Of a stretch of DNA of 64,000 bases, positions 29,138-39,405 are shown one piece after another. Position 1 is the first letter of the stretch. The number at the start of each line of letters is the position of its first letter. Made by a program: the position numbers and the translations under genes. The notes below the pieces were generated by a model that saw only the letters and a program-made list of their open reading frames with translations, searched no databases and was not told the DNA's origin. The stretch covers positions 1 through 64,000 of the forward strand of contig CALDOI010000143.1 of the NCBI GenBank assembly GCA_937912115.1, in the 5' to 3' direction. This DNA comes from an uncultured Bacteroidota bacterium. GTDB taxonomy: Bacteria; Bacteroidota; Bacteroidia; Bacteroidales; F082.

Positions 29138-29697
29138 ACAGTTAGTATATCTTTTTCCTTCTCCTCAAATAGTTTATCAACCATCTCGGAATATTTATCG
29201 GTCAGTTTTTGGATTTCATCCATTAACCTTTTTGCTTCATCTTCGGGGAGTCCATCCTTTTCAAGTTTTTTAGCCTCATCATTCCCCTGACGTCTTGCAT
29301 TGCGAACGCCAATCTTAGTATCTTCAACAATTACCTTTGCCTTTTTTACCAAATCAAATCTTCGTTCTTCAGTAAGTGGAGGAACATTAATTCTGATTAT
29401 ATCACCTTCATTCTGTGGATTAAACCCAAGGTTTGCATTTAATATTGCTTTTTCAATCTCATGAATAGTGTTTCTGTCGAAAGGTTGGATTACTATTTGT
29501 CGCGCATCAGGAGTATTGATATTTGAAGTTTGCTCAATTGGAGTTAATGCACCGTAATATTCTACTCTAACACCTGCTAACATGGATGGGTTAGCTTTAC
29601 CGGCTCTAACTTTCAATAATTCTTTTTCAAGGTGCTTTATGGCATCTTGCATGTTTTCTTTGACTTCTTCTAAACAAAAAATAGCTTCGTCTTCCAT
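29134..29697 (-). CDS. frr: Ribosome recycling factor
   Basis: 187 aa cytoplasmic factor that splits the post-termination ribosome with EF-G. The family core is present: AIKHLEKELLKVRAGKANPS, then QIVIQPFDRNTIHEIEKAIL, IRINVPPLTEERRFDLVKKA and GVRNARRQGNDEAKKLEKDG. The ATG at 29697 (MEDEAIF) gives the standard length; an in-frame TTG eight codons upstream is unlikely. The gene follows pyrH, 107 bases away on the same strand, a common bacterial pairing, although rpsB and tsf are not beside it. Confidence 0.97.
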   Translation of the reverse strand: MEDEAIFCLEEVKENMQDAIKHLEKELLKVRAGKANPSMLAGVRVEYYGALTPIEQTSNINTPDARQIVIQPFDRNTIHEIEKAILNANLGFNPQNEGDIIRINVPPLTEERRFDLVKKAKVIVEDTKIGVRNARRQGNDEAKKLEKDGLPEDEAKRLMDEIQKLTDKYSEMVDKLFEEKEKDILTV

Positions 29698-29804
29698 TGT
29701 TTCAGGTTTTAATAACCACAAATGTAATATTTCTCTTTAATGAACAATCAATTTTTTGGTCAAGAATATTATGTTTTTATTCACATTAATACATTAAAAA
29801 ATGC

Positions 29805-30506
29805 CTACTTTACAATCGTGCCAATATCTTTTCCTTCAATAGCTCTCAAAAGGTTTCCTTTGGTATTCATGTCGAAAACTAAAATTGGCATCTTGTTTTC
29901 CTTACACAAAGTAAACGCAGTCATGTCCATTATTTTAAGGTTCTTCTCATATGCCTCATCAAATGAAATTGTGTCATATTTTATTGCATCTGGATTTTTT
30001 TCAGGATCAGCTGTATAAACACCATCAACGCGAGTGCCCTTAAGTAGGGCTTCAGCATTTATTTCCACTGCACGTAAGGCTGAGGCAGAATCAGTAGTGA
30101 AAAATGGATTACCGGTACCTCCGGCTATTATTACAACATAACCATCATTAAGATATTGCTTAGCTTTTCTACCACTTGCCGATTCAGCAATTGGATCGAT
30201 AAAAATACCCGAAAGCAGTTTTACTTTTAAGCCTTGCTTTTCAAGCTCAGCCTGCAATGCCATTGAATTAATTACAGTAGCCAGCATACCCATATAGTCT
30301 CCTTGTACTCTGTCCATTCCTTTTGTAGCACCCTGTAACCCACGGTAAATATTACCACCTCCAATTACAATTGCTATCTGAATTTTTTTTTCAACTACTT
30401 CTTTAATATCTTCACAATAGCTTGATAGTGTCTTAGGATCAATACCATAGCTTTGCCCACCCATTAAAGCTTCCCCGCTTAATTTCAATAATATCCTTTT
30501 GTACAT
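29805..30506 (-). CDS. pyrH: UMP kinase
   Basis: 233 aa amino-acid-kinase-fold enzyme phosphorylating UMP to UDP. Signatures are KRILLKLSGEALMG at the start, IAIVIGGGNIYRG, the RVQGDYMGMLATVINSMAL motif, AGGTGNPFFTTDSASALRA and the late KIMDMTAFTLC. Together with CTP synthase at 1570 it covers pyrimidine nucleotide interconversion. It precedes frr on the same strand. The start ATG gives MYKRILLKLSGEA, matching the family. Confidence 0.98.
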   Translation of the reverse strand: MYKRILLKLSGEALMGGQSYGIDPKTLSSYCEDIKEVVEKKIQIAIVIGGGNIYRGLQGATKGMDRVQGDYMGMLATVINSMALQAELEKQGLKVKLLSGIFIDPIAESASGRKAKQYLNDGYVVIIAGGTGNPFFTTDSASALRAVEINAEALLKGTRVDGVYTADPEKNPDAIKYDTISFDEAYEKNLKIMDMTAFTLCKENKMPILVFDMNTKGNLLRAIEGKDIGTIVK

Positions 30507-30526
30507 ATACTATTTTATTATTATTA

Positions 30527-32758
30527 TTAAAAATTAAATCCAATACTTACAAAAAATGCCACCGATGGATTAAGGTTTGAACCCATAACCGAAAACTCAA
30601 CAGGGCCAATAAAACTATTATAAGATGCTGTTAATCCATACCCAACCATTGTATTGGCTGGATCAAACACATCTTCCACAAAGCTTTCGGTTGCCCCTAT
30701 ATCCGACCTTAATGTTAAGTACAATTTTTCATAAACATTATATTGCAATTTTAACCTTGCAATAGCGCTATATAAACCCAACTTTTGAACAAAATAAACT
30801 CCTGTAAATGGAACAAAGTTGCTAACATAGTTAATTTCATTTAACCCCCCTACGCCAAACCAATGTTGCGCAGGCGGAGTATCCTGTTTTAGTGTACCAC
30901 CAACAAACAATCCGGGTTGAAGTGTGAATTTTGGCTTTAGGTTAATATAATGGTCGTATTTAAGGTAGAATACAAAAGAGTTGGTAAATAATTCTTCTGA
31001 CCAACCCTTTGACAACGGCATGGTATATAACACCTTAAATTCGCTTCTAAAACCGGTTGTCGCAAAATATGTTTTATTGCGAGTATCAGCCCTGAATTTC
31101 ACAAATATATTTCCATAGCTGTTAAAATTTTGAAACGGTGTTAATATTGTGTCAAATAATATCTCTTGTTTGAATCTAAAATATTCATACTCAAAACCCA
31201 TCCTAAAACTATACAAGTTATTGAGGGTAGATGCCATAAAAGCCGAAGCCTTATAATTTGAAAAGTTTAGTGTGTTTATTTTAATATCCTTATTATAATC
31301 ATTAAATTTAAAGGTGTACATATCAAATTCAACACCAAAACCTGGTTTAGCTCCATTCGATAAGAGGTAAAGTGCCCTGAACCTTGGGTTAGGACCAAGG
31401 ATTAAGTCAGTAAAAAGTTTACTTCTGTGGCCTAGTATATTTCTAAAAATGCCATCAATACGGATGCTGCCCTGATAATCAACGTCATAATGAATTGAAG
31501 CAGATAAATAGCCAGGGGGTGATTCCTCCAAATTGATAATCAAATTTGCCCTACCGTTCCCAATTGGTTTAAGTTCATAGAATACATATTCGAAAAACTT
31601 TGTTCCGTAAACCCTTGTAATAACATGTTCCAGATCATCTATGGAAATCTTTGAATTTTTAAAACGACCAAAATAATTGTTCAGATAAATCAATGACATT
31701 TTATTGTTACCATTGTATATTACATCTGCAATGTTCAATGAATCGAGGGGTAGGGTATTATATTTCTTTAATGGTATAAATTCGATTCCATTTAATGAAT
31801 CGGCCAGAGCTTTTAATTCAGAATAGTGATCCCTTGCAACTTTTTCACCATAGGCAATTATTGTATCGTATTTGGCAAAATCCATCATACCTGCCGGCAC
31901 TTCAAAGTGAATATTCAAATCAATAATTTTTTCTGCCTCTTCATTTGCTTTAATTCCGTGAAAAAAAACTATTTGACCAATAATCTCAGTCATCGTGTTA
32001 AGTTGAGTAATGCTGTCTGCAAGTCCTGATTGCACATCCCCCCCAATAATATATTGTGCCCCTTCCTTGCGTATTTGGTCAGCGGGATAATTATCCACAA
32101 TACCTCCATCAACCAGATAGTAGCCATTATAAAAAGTAGGTGAGAAATACCCCGGTATTGACATACTTGACCTTACAGCCATCGGAAGGTAACCTGACTT
32201 TAAAACTTCGGCATTACCGTTAAACAGGTTTGTGCCAATACAAAAAAATGGCGTTTGAAGTTTGCTGAAATCCGTAATATTCCAGGCAGGGGAAAAAAAC
32301 CTATTAAGCAATAAATTAACTTGCTGACCTTTGTATAATGATTGCTTGAGTCCTATTTTCCGTTTTTTAAATGGCAATGAAATAATCGATCCCTCAAGGA
32401 ATTCCTTTTCTTCATAAGCAATGTACTTTCTTGGGATATCATCCAATAGAAGGGCATCCCAATCCTGTGCCCTAATCATTTTTTCAATCTCATCAGGACT
32501 ATAACCAATGGCATAAAGGCCTCCCATAATACTTCCAATACTGGTTCCTCCAATATAATCAATATGTAATCCTACTTCTTGAAAAACCCGAAGCATCCCA
32601 ATGTAGGCAAAGCCTTTAGCCCCACCACCACTAAATACTAATCCTATTTTAGGTCGTTGTTTCTTAACAGGTTCAACAGGATTTTCGGCATTAACAATGA
32701 CACTTTGAAACAATAACACAGCAATCATTAAAGTAACAATATGTAATTTCTTATTCAT
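30527..32758 (-). CDS. Patatin-like phospholipase fused to a BamA-like barrel
   Basis: 743 aa. A signal peptide (residues 1-24) is followed by a patatin domain (about 35-310) with oxyanion motif GGGAKGF at 44-50, nucleophile Ser73 in GGTSIGS and Asp217 in VDGG. A POTRA-like region (about 335-410) leads into a surface-antigen/BamA-type beta barrel ending NPSVAFFVSIGFNF. The plan is that of PlpD-type type Vd secretion proteins, in which a lipase passes through its own barrel. In Bacteroidota such proteins are frequent. Substrate lipids are unknown. Downstream of it lies pyrH, 20 bases away on the same strand. Confidence 0.92.
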   Translation of the reverse strand: MNKKLHIVTLMIAVLLFQSVIVNAENPVEPVKKQRPKIGLVFSGGGAKGFAYIGMLRVFQEVGLHIDYIGGTSIGSIMGGLYAIGYSPDEIEKMIRAQDWDALLLDDIPRKYIAYEEKEFLEGSIISLPFKKRKIGLKQSLYKGQQVNLLLNRFFSPAWNITDFSKLQTPFFCIGTNLFNGNAEVLKSGYLPMAVRSSMSIPGYFSPTFYNGYYLVDGGIVDNYPADQIRKEGAQYIIGGDVQSGLADSITQLNTMTEIIGQIVFFHGIKANEEAEKIIDLNIHFEVPAGMMDFAKYDTIIAYGEKVARDHYSELKALADSLNGIEFIPLKKYNTLPLDSLNIADVIYNGNNKMSLIYLNNYFGRFKNSKISIDDLEHVITRVYGTKFFEYVFYELKPIGNGRANLIINLEESPPGYLSASIHYDVDYQGSIRIDGIFRNILGHRSKLFTDLILGPNPRFRALYLLSNGAKPGFGVEFDMYTFKFNDYNKDIKINTLNFSNYKASAFMASTLNNLYSFRMGFEYEYFRFKQEILFDTILTPFQNFNSYGNIFVKFRADTRNKTYFATTGFRSEFKVLYTMPLSKGWSEELFTNSFVFYLKYDHYINLKPKFTLQPGLFVGGTLKQDTPPAQHWFGVGGLNEINYVSNFVPFTGVYFVQKLGLYSAIARLKLQYNVYEKLYLTLRSDIGATESFVEDVFDPANTMVGYGLTASYNSFIGPVEFSVMGSNLNPSVAFFVSIGFNF

Positions 32759-32896
32759 AAGCTGCGATTATTAAGTTAAACTCCTACAAATATAAGATGA
32801 ATATGTACACGAATCTAAATTGAAATTAATCGGGTCAATTAAAACAATCTTTTAATACATATTTGGTGATTACTAATAACAAATACAATTAAATTA

Positions 32897-32929
32897 AAAA
32901 CCACCATTGAAGTAATCGATGGTGGTTTT
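32897..32929 (-). terminator. Perfect hairpin terminator after the secA-linked gene
   Basis: Two 11-base arms, AAAACCACCAT and ATGGTGGTTTT, pair perfectly around an 11-base loop. Read on the minus strand the stem ends in TTTT followed by TAATTT. It lies 25 bases after the stop of the 142-aa gene, ending the secA transcript. Confidence 0.8.
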
Positions 32930-32953
32930 AATCAATAAATGTATTTTGTTCTT

Positions 32954-33382
32954 CTAGAACTTAGGCTCATAAGTATCGTAATCTATTTTTAGTTTATTAA
33001 ACTGTGTAAACAGGGAATTAAACTCATTATTGTTATTGTTATTAGCGCCAAAAATATAGGTTACGCCTCCTTTTAGTCCTAATGTATCTGCCTTTTCAAT
33101 AATAAAACTCGATGTATCATTCTTAGCCCAAAACATTGTTCTTATATCTCCTAATTTTTCAACACGCCAAACTGCGTTGCTATCAAAAGTAATATATGCC
33201 AAACGGTCGCCATTATAGCTTATATCATATACAACCTGAAATATATCAGGAGGGTCAACAATTGCGTCGTTACTGCTATATGCGGGAAATTGAGGATTAG
33301 TACTCGTGGGCTTGCATCCATAATTTTGCAAAAACCCAATCGTAAGAAACAGTACAAATACGTTGATAAATGTCCTTTTCAT
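32954..33382 (-). CDS. Small exported protein, putative lipoprotein
   Basis: 142 aa, unrecognised. The N-terminus MKRTFINVFVLFLTIGFLQN is a signal peptide; Cys23 follows as NYGCKPTS, a weak lipobox because position -3 is Asn rather than Leu. The mature part is a small beta-rich domain (IFQVVYDISYNGDRLAYITF, AVWRVEKLGDIRTMFW) with a run of asparagines (NNNNNNEFN). It starts 20 bases after the secA stop, so it is co-transcribed with secA. No function can be assigned. Confidence 0.7.
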   Translation of the reverse strand: MKRTFINVFVLFLTIGFLQNYGCKPTSTNPQFPAYSSNDAIVDPPDIFQVVYDISYNGDRLAYITFDSNAVWRVEKLGDIRTMFWAKNDTSSFIIEKADTLGLKGGVTYIFGANNNNNNEFNSLFTQFNKLKIDYDTYEPKF

Positions 33383-33402
33383 AGTGGTAGTTTTTTGCTA
33401 AA

Positions 33403-36400
33403 TTATAAATTTTTTCCGTGACATTGTTTATACTTCTTTCCAGAGCCACAAGGACAAGGATCATTTCTTCCAACTCGTTTCTCAACTTTTACAGGTTGTG
33501 ATTTTTGAGGTCCCTGAATATCGCTGTGAGCCTGAGATAACATGTCGCCCCTCTCCTCTTTCATTTGAGATCGATCTAGTCCACGTGGAACCTTAGCTTC
33601 ACGCAAGGCATCATTACTCTTCATATAAACATCACCTTTTATCAAATATGAACCAACATCCTTATTAATTTTCTGAATCATCTTCTTAAATAATTCGAAA
33701 GATTCGAACTTATATATAAGCAATGGGTCTTTTTGTTCATATGATGCGTTTTGAACCGATTGTTTTAGCTCATCCATTTCACGTAATTGCTCTTTCCACA
33801 GATCATCGATAGTAGAAAGAGTGATGCTTTTTTCAAAGGCTACCGGAACTTCAGCACCATTAGATTCAACAGATTTTTTTAGATTAGCAACAATTTGAAC
33901 TTGACGTTTTCCATCTGAGAATGGGATGGCAATATTTTCATATTGACTTTGGTTTTCGTAAACATCCTTAATTACAGGAAGAGTATTAATTGCAAGTCGG
34001 TTTCTTTTTTCAAGATAACGCGTATAAACCTCCTTTGTTAATCTCTCTGTAAGCTCAGCACCATCAATTGCCGAAAATTCTTTTTCATCAACAGGCGATT
34101 CTATGGCAAGACTTCTTAACACTTCCATTTTAAAGCCTTCAAAATTATTCTCTGATTGATAATCCGTCGAAATCTGTTCACATAAATCAAAAATCATATT
34201 TGAGATATCTACCGATAGTCGTTCACCAAACAAGGCATGATGACGGCGGCGATATATCACCTCACGTTGTGAGTTCATAACATCATCATAATCAAGCAAA
34301 CGCTTACGAACACCAAAGTTGTTTTCCTCAACTTTTTTCTGGGCGCGCTCTATTGATTTAGTAATCATTGAATGTTGAATTACTTCACCTTCTTCAAGAC
34401 CAAGCTTATCCATTATCCCAGCTATTCGACCTGAACCAAACATTCTCATTAAGTCATCCTCAAGAGAAACAAAAAATTGCGAGCTTCCGGGATCACCCTG
34501 ACGTCCTGCACGTCCACGTAACTGACGGTCGACACGGCGGGAGTCATGCCTTTCGGTACCTATAATAGCCAACCCACCTGATTGAACAACACCTGCCCCC
34601 AACTTAATATCAGTACCTCTACCAGCCATGTTAGTTGCAATGGTAACCATTCCTGGCTGCCCTGCTTCCTTAACAACCTGGGCTTCCCGCTGATGCAATT
34701 TAGCGTTAAGCACATTATGCTGAATATGCTTTCTATTAAGCATCCTACTCAATAACTCAGAAATTTCAACAGATGTAGTACCGACCAAAATAGGTCGTTT
34801 TTCTTTTACTAATTTTTCAATTTCATCAATAACTGCATTATACTTTTCACGCTTTGTTTTATAAACAAGGTCTTGTCGGTCATCACGTATTATTGGTTTG
34901 TTTGTAGGGATAACAATTACATCCAGTTTATAAATATCCCATAATTCACCTGCCTCTGTTTCGGCAGTACCAGTCATTCCTGCAAGTTTTTTGTACATGC
35001 GGAAATAATTCTGAAGTGTAATGGTAGCATAAGTTTGTGTAGCAGCTTCTACCTTTAGGTTTTCCTTAGCTTCAATAGCCTGATGTAATCCGTCAGAATA
35101 TCGACGACCTTCCATTACACGACCTGTTTGCTCATCTACAATTTTAATTTTATTCTCCATAATTACATATTCCACATCTTTTTCAAAAAGTGTATATGCT
35201 TTAAGTAGTTGAGTAACTGTATGTATTCTTTCTGATTTTATTGAATAATCCTGAATCATTTTATTTTTCTGCTCCAGCATTTTCTTTTCATCCAATTTCT
35301 GACTTTCTAACTCAGCTACAGTAGCACCAATATCATGCAACACGAAAAAATCTGGATCGTCATACGACAATGTTAGCAGATCAATACCTTTTTCGGTAAG
35401 ATCCACGGAATTATGTTTTTCATCATTAACAAAAAACAACTCATCATCAATAATATGCATGTTTTTTGCTTGTTCCTGCAAATAAAAACTTTCTGTTTTC
35501 TGCATTAACTGCTTATTGCCCTCCTCGCTTAATAGTTTGATAAGCGCTTTATTTTTAGGCAAACCATGATATGCTCTTAATAGTGCATCACCGGCTTTCT
35601 TAACCTTTTCATTATCATTCTTTTCTGCAAGAAGATTTTTTGCTTCTACCAGAATTTTAGATACAAGAGATTTTTGGGCATTGTAAAGTTTCTGAACATC
35701 AGCTTTCAATTCATCAAATTCATGAATATCACCTTTAGGTGTAGGTCCTGATATAATCAAAGGGGTTCTGGCATCATCAATTAGTACTGAGTCAACCTCA
35801 TCCACAATTACATAATTATGTTCGCGCTGAACAAGCTCGTCAGGATTACCTGTCATGTTGTCACGCAAATAATCAAATCCAAACTCATTATTAGTCCCAA
35901 AGGTTATGTCAGCTAAATACGCTTGACGGCGTTCATGAGTATTTGGTTGATGATTATCAATACAATCAACTTTAAGGCCATGAAACATGTATAACATTCC
36001 CATCCATTGGGAGTCACGTTTTGCCAGATAATCATTAACTGTTACAAGATGAACACCTTTACCGGGAAGTGCATTTAAATACATGGGTAGAGTTGCTACC
36101 AAAGTTTTACCCTCGCCTGTTGCCATCTCGGCAATCTTACCCTGATGAAGTACTGTACCACCAATTAACTGAACGTCGTAATGAACCATATCCCAAGTTA
36201 TGGCATTACCTCCAGCTAGCCAGGTACTATTATAATATGCTTTACCACCTTTAATACTTATGCTTTCAACCGAAGTGCTTAATTCACCGTCAAATTCATT
36301 TGCAGTTACCTCAACAACAGAGTTTTCTGCAAATCTTTTGGCAGTCTCCTTCATAACAGCAAAAGCTTCAGGGAGAATCTGATTTAGTATATCCTGAGTT

Positions 36401-36696
36401 TTTTCGTAACTTTTCTTCGATAATTTATCTATTGTCGAATAATTATCCTCCTTCTCATCAACATCCATTTCAGGACTGTTGTTCATTAAGTCCTTTAGTC
36501 GGATTATTTCATTTTCTTCCTCACTGATATATTCGGCAATTCGCTTTTTAAACTCTGAGGTTTTTTCCCTTAGCTCATCGTTTGAAAGCTCTTTGATGTA
36601 TTCATAAGCTTCTTTTACTTTGTTAACATAGGGATTTATTTCTTTTAAATCTTTCTTCGACTTGTCTCCGAAAACTTTCTTAAGTATACTTAACAT
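33403..36696 (-). CDS. secA: Preprotein translocase ATPase SecA
   Basis: 1097 aa motor that drives proteins through SecYEG. The Walker A motif GEGKT is at residues 194-198 ([17 protein letters not shown]), with the DEAD-like VDEVDS and the helicase motif [16 protein letters not shown] further on. The preprotein-binding and scaffold domains follow. The C-terminus has the zinc-binding SEC-C motif, [18 protein letters not shown], for SecB or ribosome contact. It is about 200 residues longer than E. coli SecA (901 aa), with extra charged segments around residues 50-100 and 330-460; enlarged SecA is usual in Bacteroidota. Confidence 0.97.
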   Translation of the reverse strand: MLSILKKVFGDKSKKDLKEINPYVNKVKEAYEYIKELSNDELREKTSEFKKRIAEYISEEENEIIRLKDLMNNSPEMDVDEKEDNYSTIDKLSKKSYEKTQDILNQILPEAFAVMKETAKRFAENSVVEVTANEFDGELSTSVESISIKGGKAYYNSTWLAGGNAITWDMVHYDVQLIGGTVLHQGKIAEMATGEGKTLVATLPMYLNALPGKGVHLVTVNDYLAKRDSQWMGMLYMFHGLKVDCIDNHQPNTHERRQAYLADITFGTNNEFGFDYLRDNMTGNPDELVQREHNYVIVDEVDSVLIDDARTPLIISGPTPKGDIHEFDELKADVQKLYNAQKSLVSKILVEAKNLLAEKNDNEKVKKAGDALLRAYHGLPKNKALIKLLSEEGNKQLMQKTESFYLQEQAKNMHIIDDELFFVNDEKHNSVDLTEKGIDLLTLSYDDPDFFVLHDIGATVAELESQKLDEKKMLEQKNKMIQDYSIKSERIHTVTQLLKAYTLFEKDVEYVIMENKIKIVDEQTGRVMEGRRYSDGLHQAIEAKENLKVEAATQTYATITLQNYFRMYKKLAGMTGTAETEAGELWDIYKLDVIVIPTNKPIIRDDRQDLVYKTKREKYNAVIDEIEKLVKEKRPILVGTTSVEISELLSRMLNRKHIQHNVLNAKLHQREAQVVKEAGQPGMVTIATNMAGRGTDIKLGAGVVQSGGLAIIGTERHDSRRVDRQLRGRAGRQGDPGSSQFFVSLEDDLMRMFGSGRIAGIMDKLGLEEGEVIQHSMITKSIERAQKKVEENNFGVRKRLLDYDDVMNSQREVIYRRRHHALFGERLSVDISNMIFDLCEQISTDYQSENNFEGFKMEVLRSLAIESPVDEKEFSAIDGAELTERLTKEVYTRYLEKRNRLAINTLPVIKDVYENQSQYENIAIPFSDGKRQVQIVANLKKSVESNGAEVPVAFEKSITLSTIDDLWKEQLREMDELKQSVQNASYEQKDPLLIYKFESFELFKKMIQKINKDVGSYLIKGDVYMKSNDALREAKVPRGLDRSQMKEERGDMLSQAHSDIQGPQKSQPVKVEKRVGRNDPCPCGSGKKYKQCHGKNL

Positions 36697-36945
36697 AATG
36701 GTATGGCAATTTAATATAATCAGACATCAATAATTATTCCAACCAACAATGGCTGATTAAAAACAATGGCGAAATTAATGTTAATTTAGAAACTACCGAC
36801 AATTTAAACACAAAGCAAATACCTCAATATTAATTCCATTTCAATTAATTAATCCGGCTGATAATTCGACAAAATATGGCTCTAATACACTACATATAAA
36901 TGATTTCCGAAAAGATAGTTTATCATTATTTTGATAATATAAAAG

Positions 36946-36978
36946 TTGTAAAACAAATAAGAAATGTTCGTATTTTTG
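36946..36978 (+). promoter_or_regulatory. lepA promoter (TTG, N22, TATTTTTG)
   Basis: TTG at 36946-36948 and TATTTTTG at 36971-36978 are 22 bases apart, the same geometry as the yidC promoter. The predicted transcription start, 5-7 bases later, falls on the ATG at 36985, making the message leaderless or nearly so, and placing the upstream ATG (36964) outside the transcript. Confidence 0.5.
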
Positions 36979-36984
36979 CCACCT

Positions 36985-38775
36985 ATGAAAGAAATAAGAA
37001 ATTTCTGTATTATTGCCCATATTGATCATGGCAAGAGCACTTTGGCTGACAGGTTACTGGAGTATACCGGAACTGTTTCGGAACGCGATGCGCAGGCACA
37101 GGTTCTTGATGACATGGACATTGAACGTGAGCGTGGAATTACAATTAAAAGCCATGCAATCCAGATGGATTATGTTCATGAAAATGAAAAATATGTACTA
37201 AATCTGATCGATACACCGGGTCATGTTGACTTCTCATATGAGGTATCACGATCGATAGCTGCTTGCGAAGGTGCCTTATTAATTGTTGATGCTACACAAG
37301 GGATACAAGCACAAACAATATCTAATCTATATCTTGCAATTGAAAATAATTTAGAGATTATTCCCGTTCTGAATAAAATGGATTTGGACAATGCAATGCC
37401 CGATGAGGTTAAAGATCAGATTGTTGATATGATTGGTTGTGATTATGAAGACATAATTGAAGCAAGTGGAAAAACTGGTTATGGAGTTGATAATATACTT
37501 GAGGCAATAATTAATAGAGTACCATCTCCAAAAGGAGATCCCGAAGCACCCCTTCAAGCATTAATTTTTGATTCTGTATTTAATTCGTTTCGTGGTATAA
37601 TTGCCTATTTCAGAATTTTTCAAGGCGAAATAAGTAAAGGAGATAAGGTAAAATTTGTAAATACAGGTAAAGAATATGAAGCCAATGAAATTGGCGTATT
37701 AAGATTGAAGCAGGAATCGCGCAACATATTAAGAACCGGCGATGTTGGATATATCATTTCCGGGATAAAAACTTCGAAGGAAGTAAAAGTTGGTGATACT
37801 GTAACCCATAGTGCTCGACCATGTGGTGATATTGTTAAAGGTTTTGAAGATGTAAAACCTATGGTATTTGCCGGCCTTTACCCTACTGATCCTGAGGAAT
37901 ATGAAGAACTCAGAGCATCAATTGAAAAATTACAATTAAATGATGCATCGTTAACCTTTGTACCAGAATCATCAATGGCATTAGGGTTCGGCTTTAGATG
38001 CGGATTTTTAGGATTGCTCCACATGGAAATCATACAGGAACGATTGGATCGTGAGTTCGACATGAATGTTATAACTACGATGCCCAACGTGAGTTACCGT
38101 GTGGTTACCAATAAGAATAATATTATTGAAGTTCACAACCCTTCAGGTCTTCCTGAATATAAATATATTGATCACATTGAAGAACCTTTTATTAAAGCTC
38201 AGATAATAACCAGTAGCGACTATATTGGACCTATTATCAAACTATGTCTTGATAAAAGAGGTGAATTAAAAAACCAAATATACCTCACTACCAGCCGTGT
38301 TGAATTAACTGTTGATATGCCTTTGGGGGAGATTGTTTTCGACTTTTATGATAAACTTAAGAGTATTTCAAAGGGATATGCATCATTTGATTATCACATA
38401 AGTGGTTATCGACCAGCGAAACTAATTAAGCTTGATATATTACTAAATGGAGAACCTGTTGATGCACTTTCATCCTTAAATCATGTTGATAATGCTTATG
38501 ATTTAGGCAGAAGAATATGTGTTAAACTTAAAGACCTTATACCTCGACAGCAATTTGACATTGCAATACAGGCAGCAATTGGTGCAAAAATTATTGCACG
38601 TGAAACAATAAAAGCTGTTCGTAAAGATGTAACTGCAAAATGTTACGGTGGTGATATTACTCGAAAGCGTAAACTTCTTGAAAAACAAAAGAAGGGTAAA
38701 AAACGCATGCGTCAGGTTGGTAATGTTGAAGTACCGCAGCAGGCATTTTTGGTTGTGCTTAAGTTGAATGATTAA
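36985..38775 (+). CDS. lepA: Elongation factor 4 (LepA)
   Basis: 596 aa translational GTPase that back-translocates or remodels stalled ribosomes. G-motifs are [15 protein letters not shown] (G1), [10 protein letters not shown] (G2), DTPGHVDFS (G3) and NKMDLDNA (G4). Later EF4-specific parts include [20 protein letters not shown] and the C-terminal domain with [20 protein letters not shown]. The start at 36985 ([16 protein letters not shown]) gives family length and agrees with the promoter position; an in-frame ATG 21 bases upstream overlaps the promoter. Confidence 0.96.
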   Translation: MKEIRNFCIIAHIDHGKSTLADRLLEYTGTVSERDAQAQVLDDMDIERERGITIKSHAIQMDYVHENEKYVLNLIDTPGHVDFSYEVSRSIAACEGALLIVDATQGIQAQTISNLYLAIENNLEIIPVLNKMDLDNAMPDEVKDQIVDMIGCDYEDIIEASGKTGYGVDNILEAIINRVPSPKGDPEAPLQALIFDSVFNSFRGIIAYFRIFQGEISKGDKVKFVNTGKEYEANEIGVLRLKQESRNILRTGDVGYIISGIKTSKEVKVGDTVTHSARPCGDIVKGFEDVKPMVFAGLYPTDPEEYEELRASIEKLQLNDASLTFVPESSMALGFGFRCGFLGLLHMEIIQERLDREFDMNVITTMPNVSYRVVTNKNNIIEVHNPSGLPEYKYIDHIEEPFIKAQIITSSDYIGPIIKLCLDKRGELKNQIYLTTSRVELTVDMPLGEIVFDFYDKLKSISKGYASFDYHISGYRPAKLIKLDILLNGEPVDALSSLNHVDNAYDLGRRICVKLKDLIPRQQFDIAIQAAIGAKIIARETIKAVRKDVTAKCYGGDITRKRKLLEKQKKGKKRMRQVGNVEVPQQAFLVVLKLND

Positions 38776-38868
38776 TTGAATAGGCGTTAATTAGTTGAAT
38801 ATTATCCTTCTATTTACTGCTCACCATTAACAATAAATTTTTTTTACACTTTCCTGTAACATTCTTCA

Positions 38869-38876
38869 TACCTTTA
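38869..38876 (+). promoter_or_regulatory. -7-like box TACCTTTA before the sigma factor gene
   Basis: TACCTTTA matches TAnnTTTG except in the last base and lies 40 bases before the ATG at 38917. Several other genes in this window have the same TACCTTTA/G form. Confidence 0.35.
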
Positions 38877-38916
38877 TCGTCATAGTTTGTATATGATGAA
38901 TATCTACTCGTAGAGG

Positions 38917-39402
38917 ATGACCATAAGTGAATATAATAGTTGTGTTGACGACTTTAGTGATGGTGTATATAGGTTTATACTAAAAAACCTTAGAGATACC
39001 GAAGTTTCACATGATGTTGTACAGGATTCGTTTATGAAATTATGGATAAAGCGAAAGGATGTGGAATCAAAAAAAGGAAAATCATATTTGTACACCACCG
39101 CCTACCATACAATGATTGATTATATTAGAAAAAATAGCCGAAATTCATCAATTGAAAATACTGAGAACGTTCAGGGTGAAACCTTCAATAGTTATTCTGA
39201 TTTAAAGGAGATACTTAATTTAGCAATTGAAAAACTCCCTGAAATTCAACGATCGGTGATTATGCTGCGTGATTATGAAGGCTATTCGTATGAGGAAATA
39301 GGTGAGATTACAAATCTAAATGAATCTCAGGTAAAAGTATATATATACAGAGCAAGGGTATTTTTAAAAAAATTTATTGGAAGTCCGGAGATGGTTATCT
39401 AG
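38917..39402 (+). CDS. ECF RNA polymerase sigma factor
   Basis: 161 aa extracytoplasmic-function sigma factor. Region 2 includes YRFILKNLRDTEVSHDVVQD, SFMKLW and KSYLYTTAYHTMIDYIRKN; region 4 includes LPEIQRSVIMLRDYEGYSYE, EIGEITNLNESQVKVYIYRA. The gene ends 3 bases before the ATG of the next gene, which encodes a membrane protein of anti-sigma type. The pair probably senses an envelope signal. No adjacent TonB receptor or SusC/D operon suggests a different output from the FecI type. Confidence 0.93.
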   Translation: MTISEYNSCVDDFSDGVYRFILKNLRDTEVSHDVVQDSFMKLWIKRKDVESKKGKSYLYTTAYHTMIDYIRKNSRNSSIENTENVQGETFNSYSDLKEILNLAIEKLPEIQRSVIMLRDYEGYSYEEIGEITNLNESQVKVYIYRARVFLKKFIGSPEMVI

Positions 39403-39405
39403 TTG

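Noticed and set aside
29695-29721. Upstream TTG start for ribosome recycling factor
   Set aside because: The ATG at 29697 gives the family length and N-terminus; the eight extra residues are not family-like.
36964-36984. Upstream ATG for lepA
   Set aside because: It lies within the promoter -7 region and adds seven residues not found in LepA proteins.
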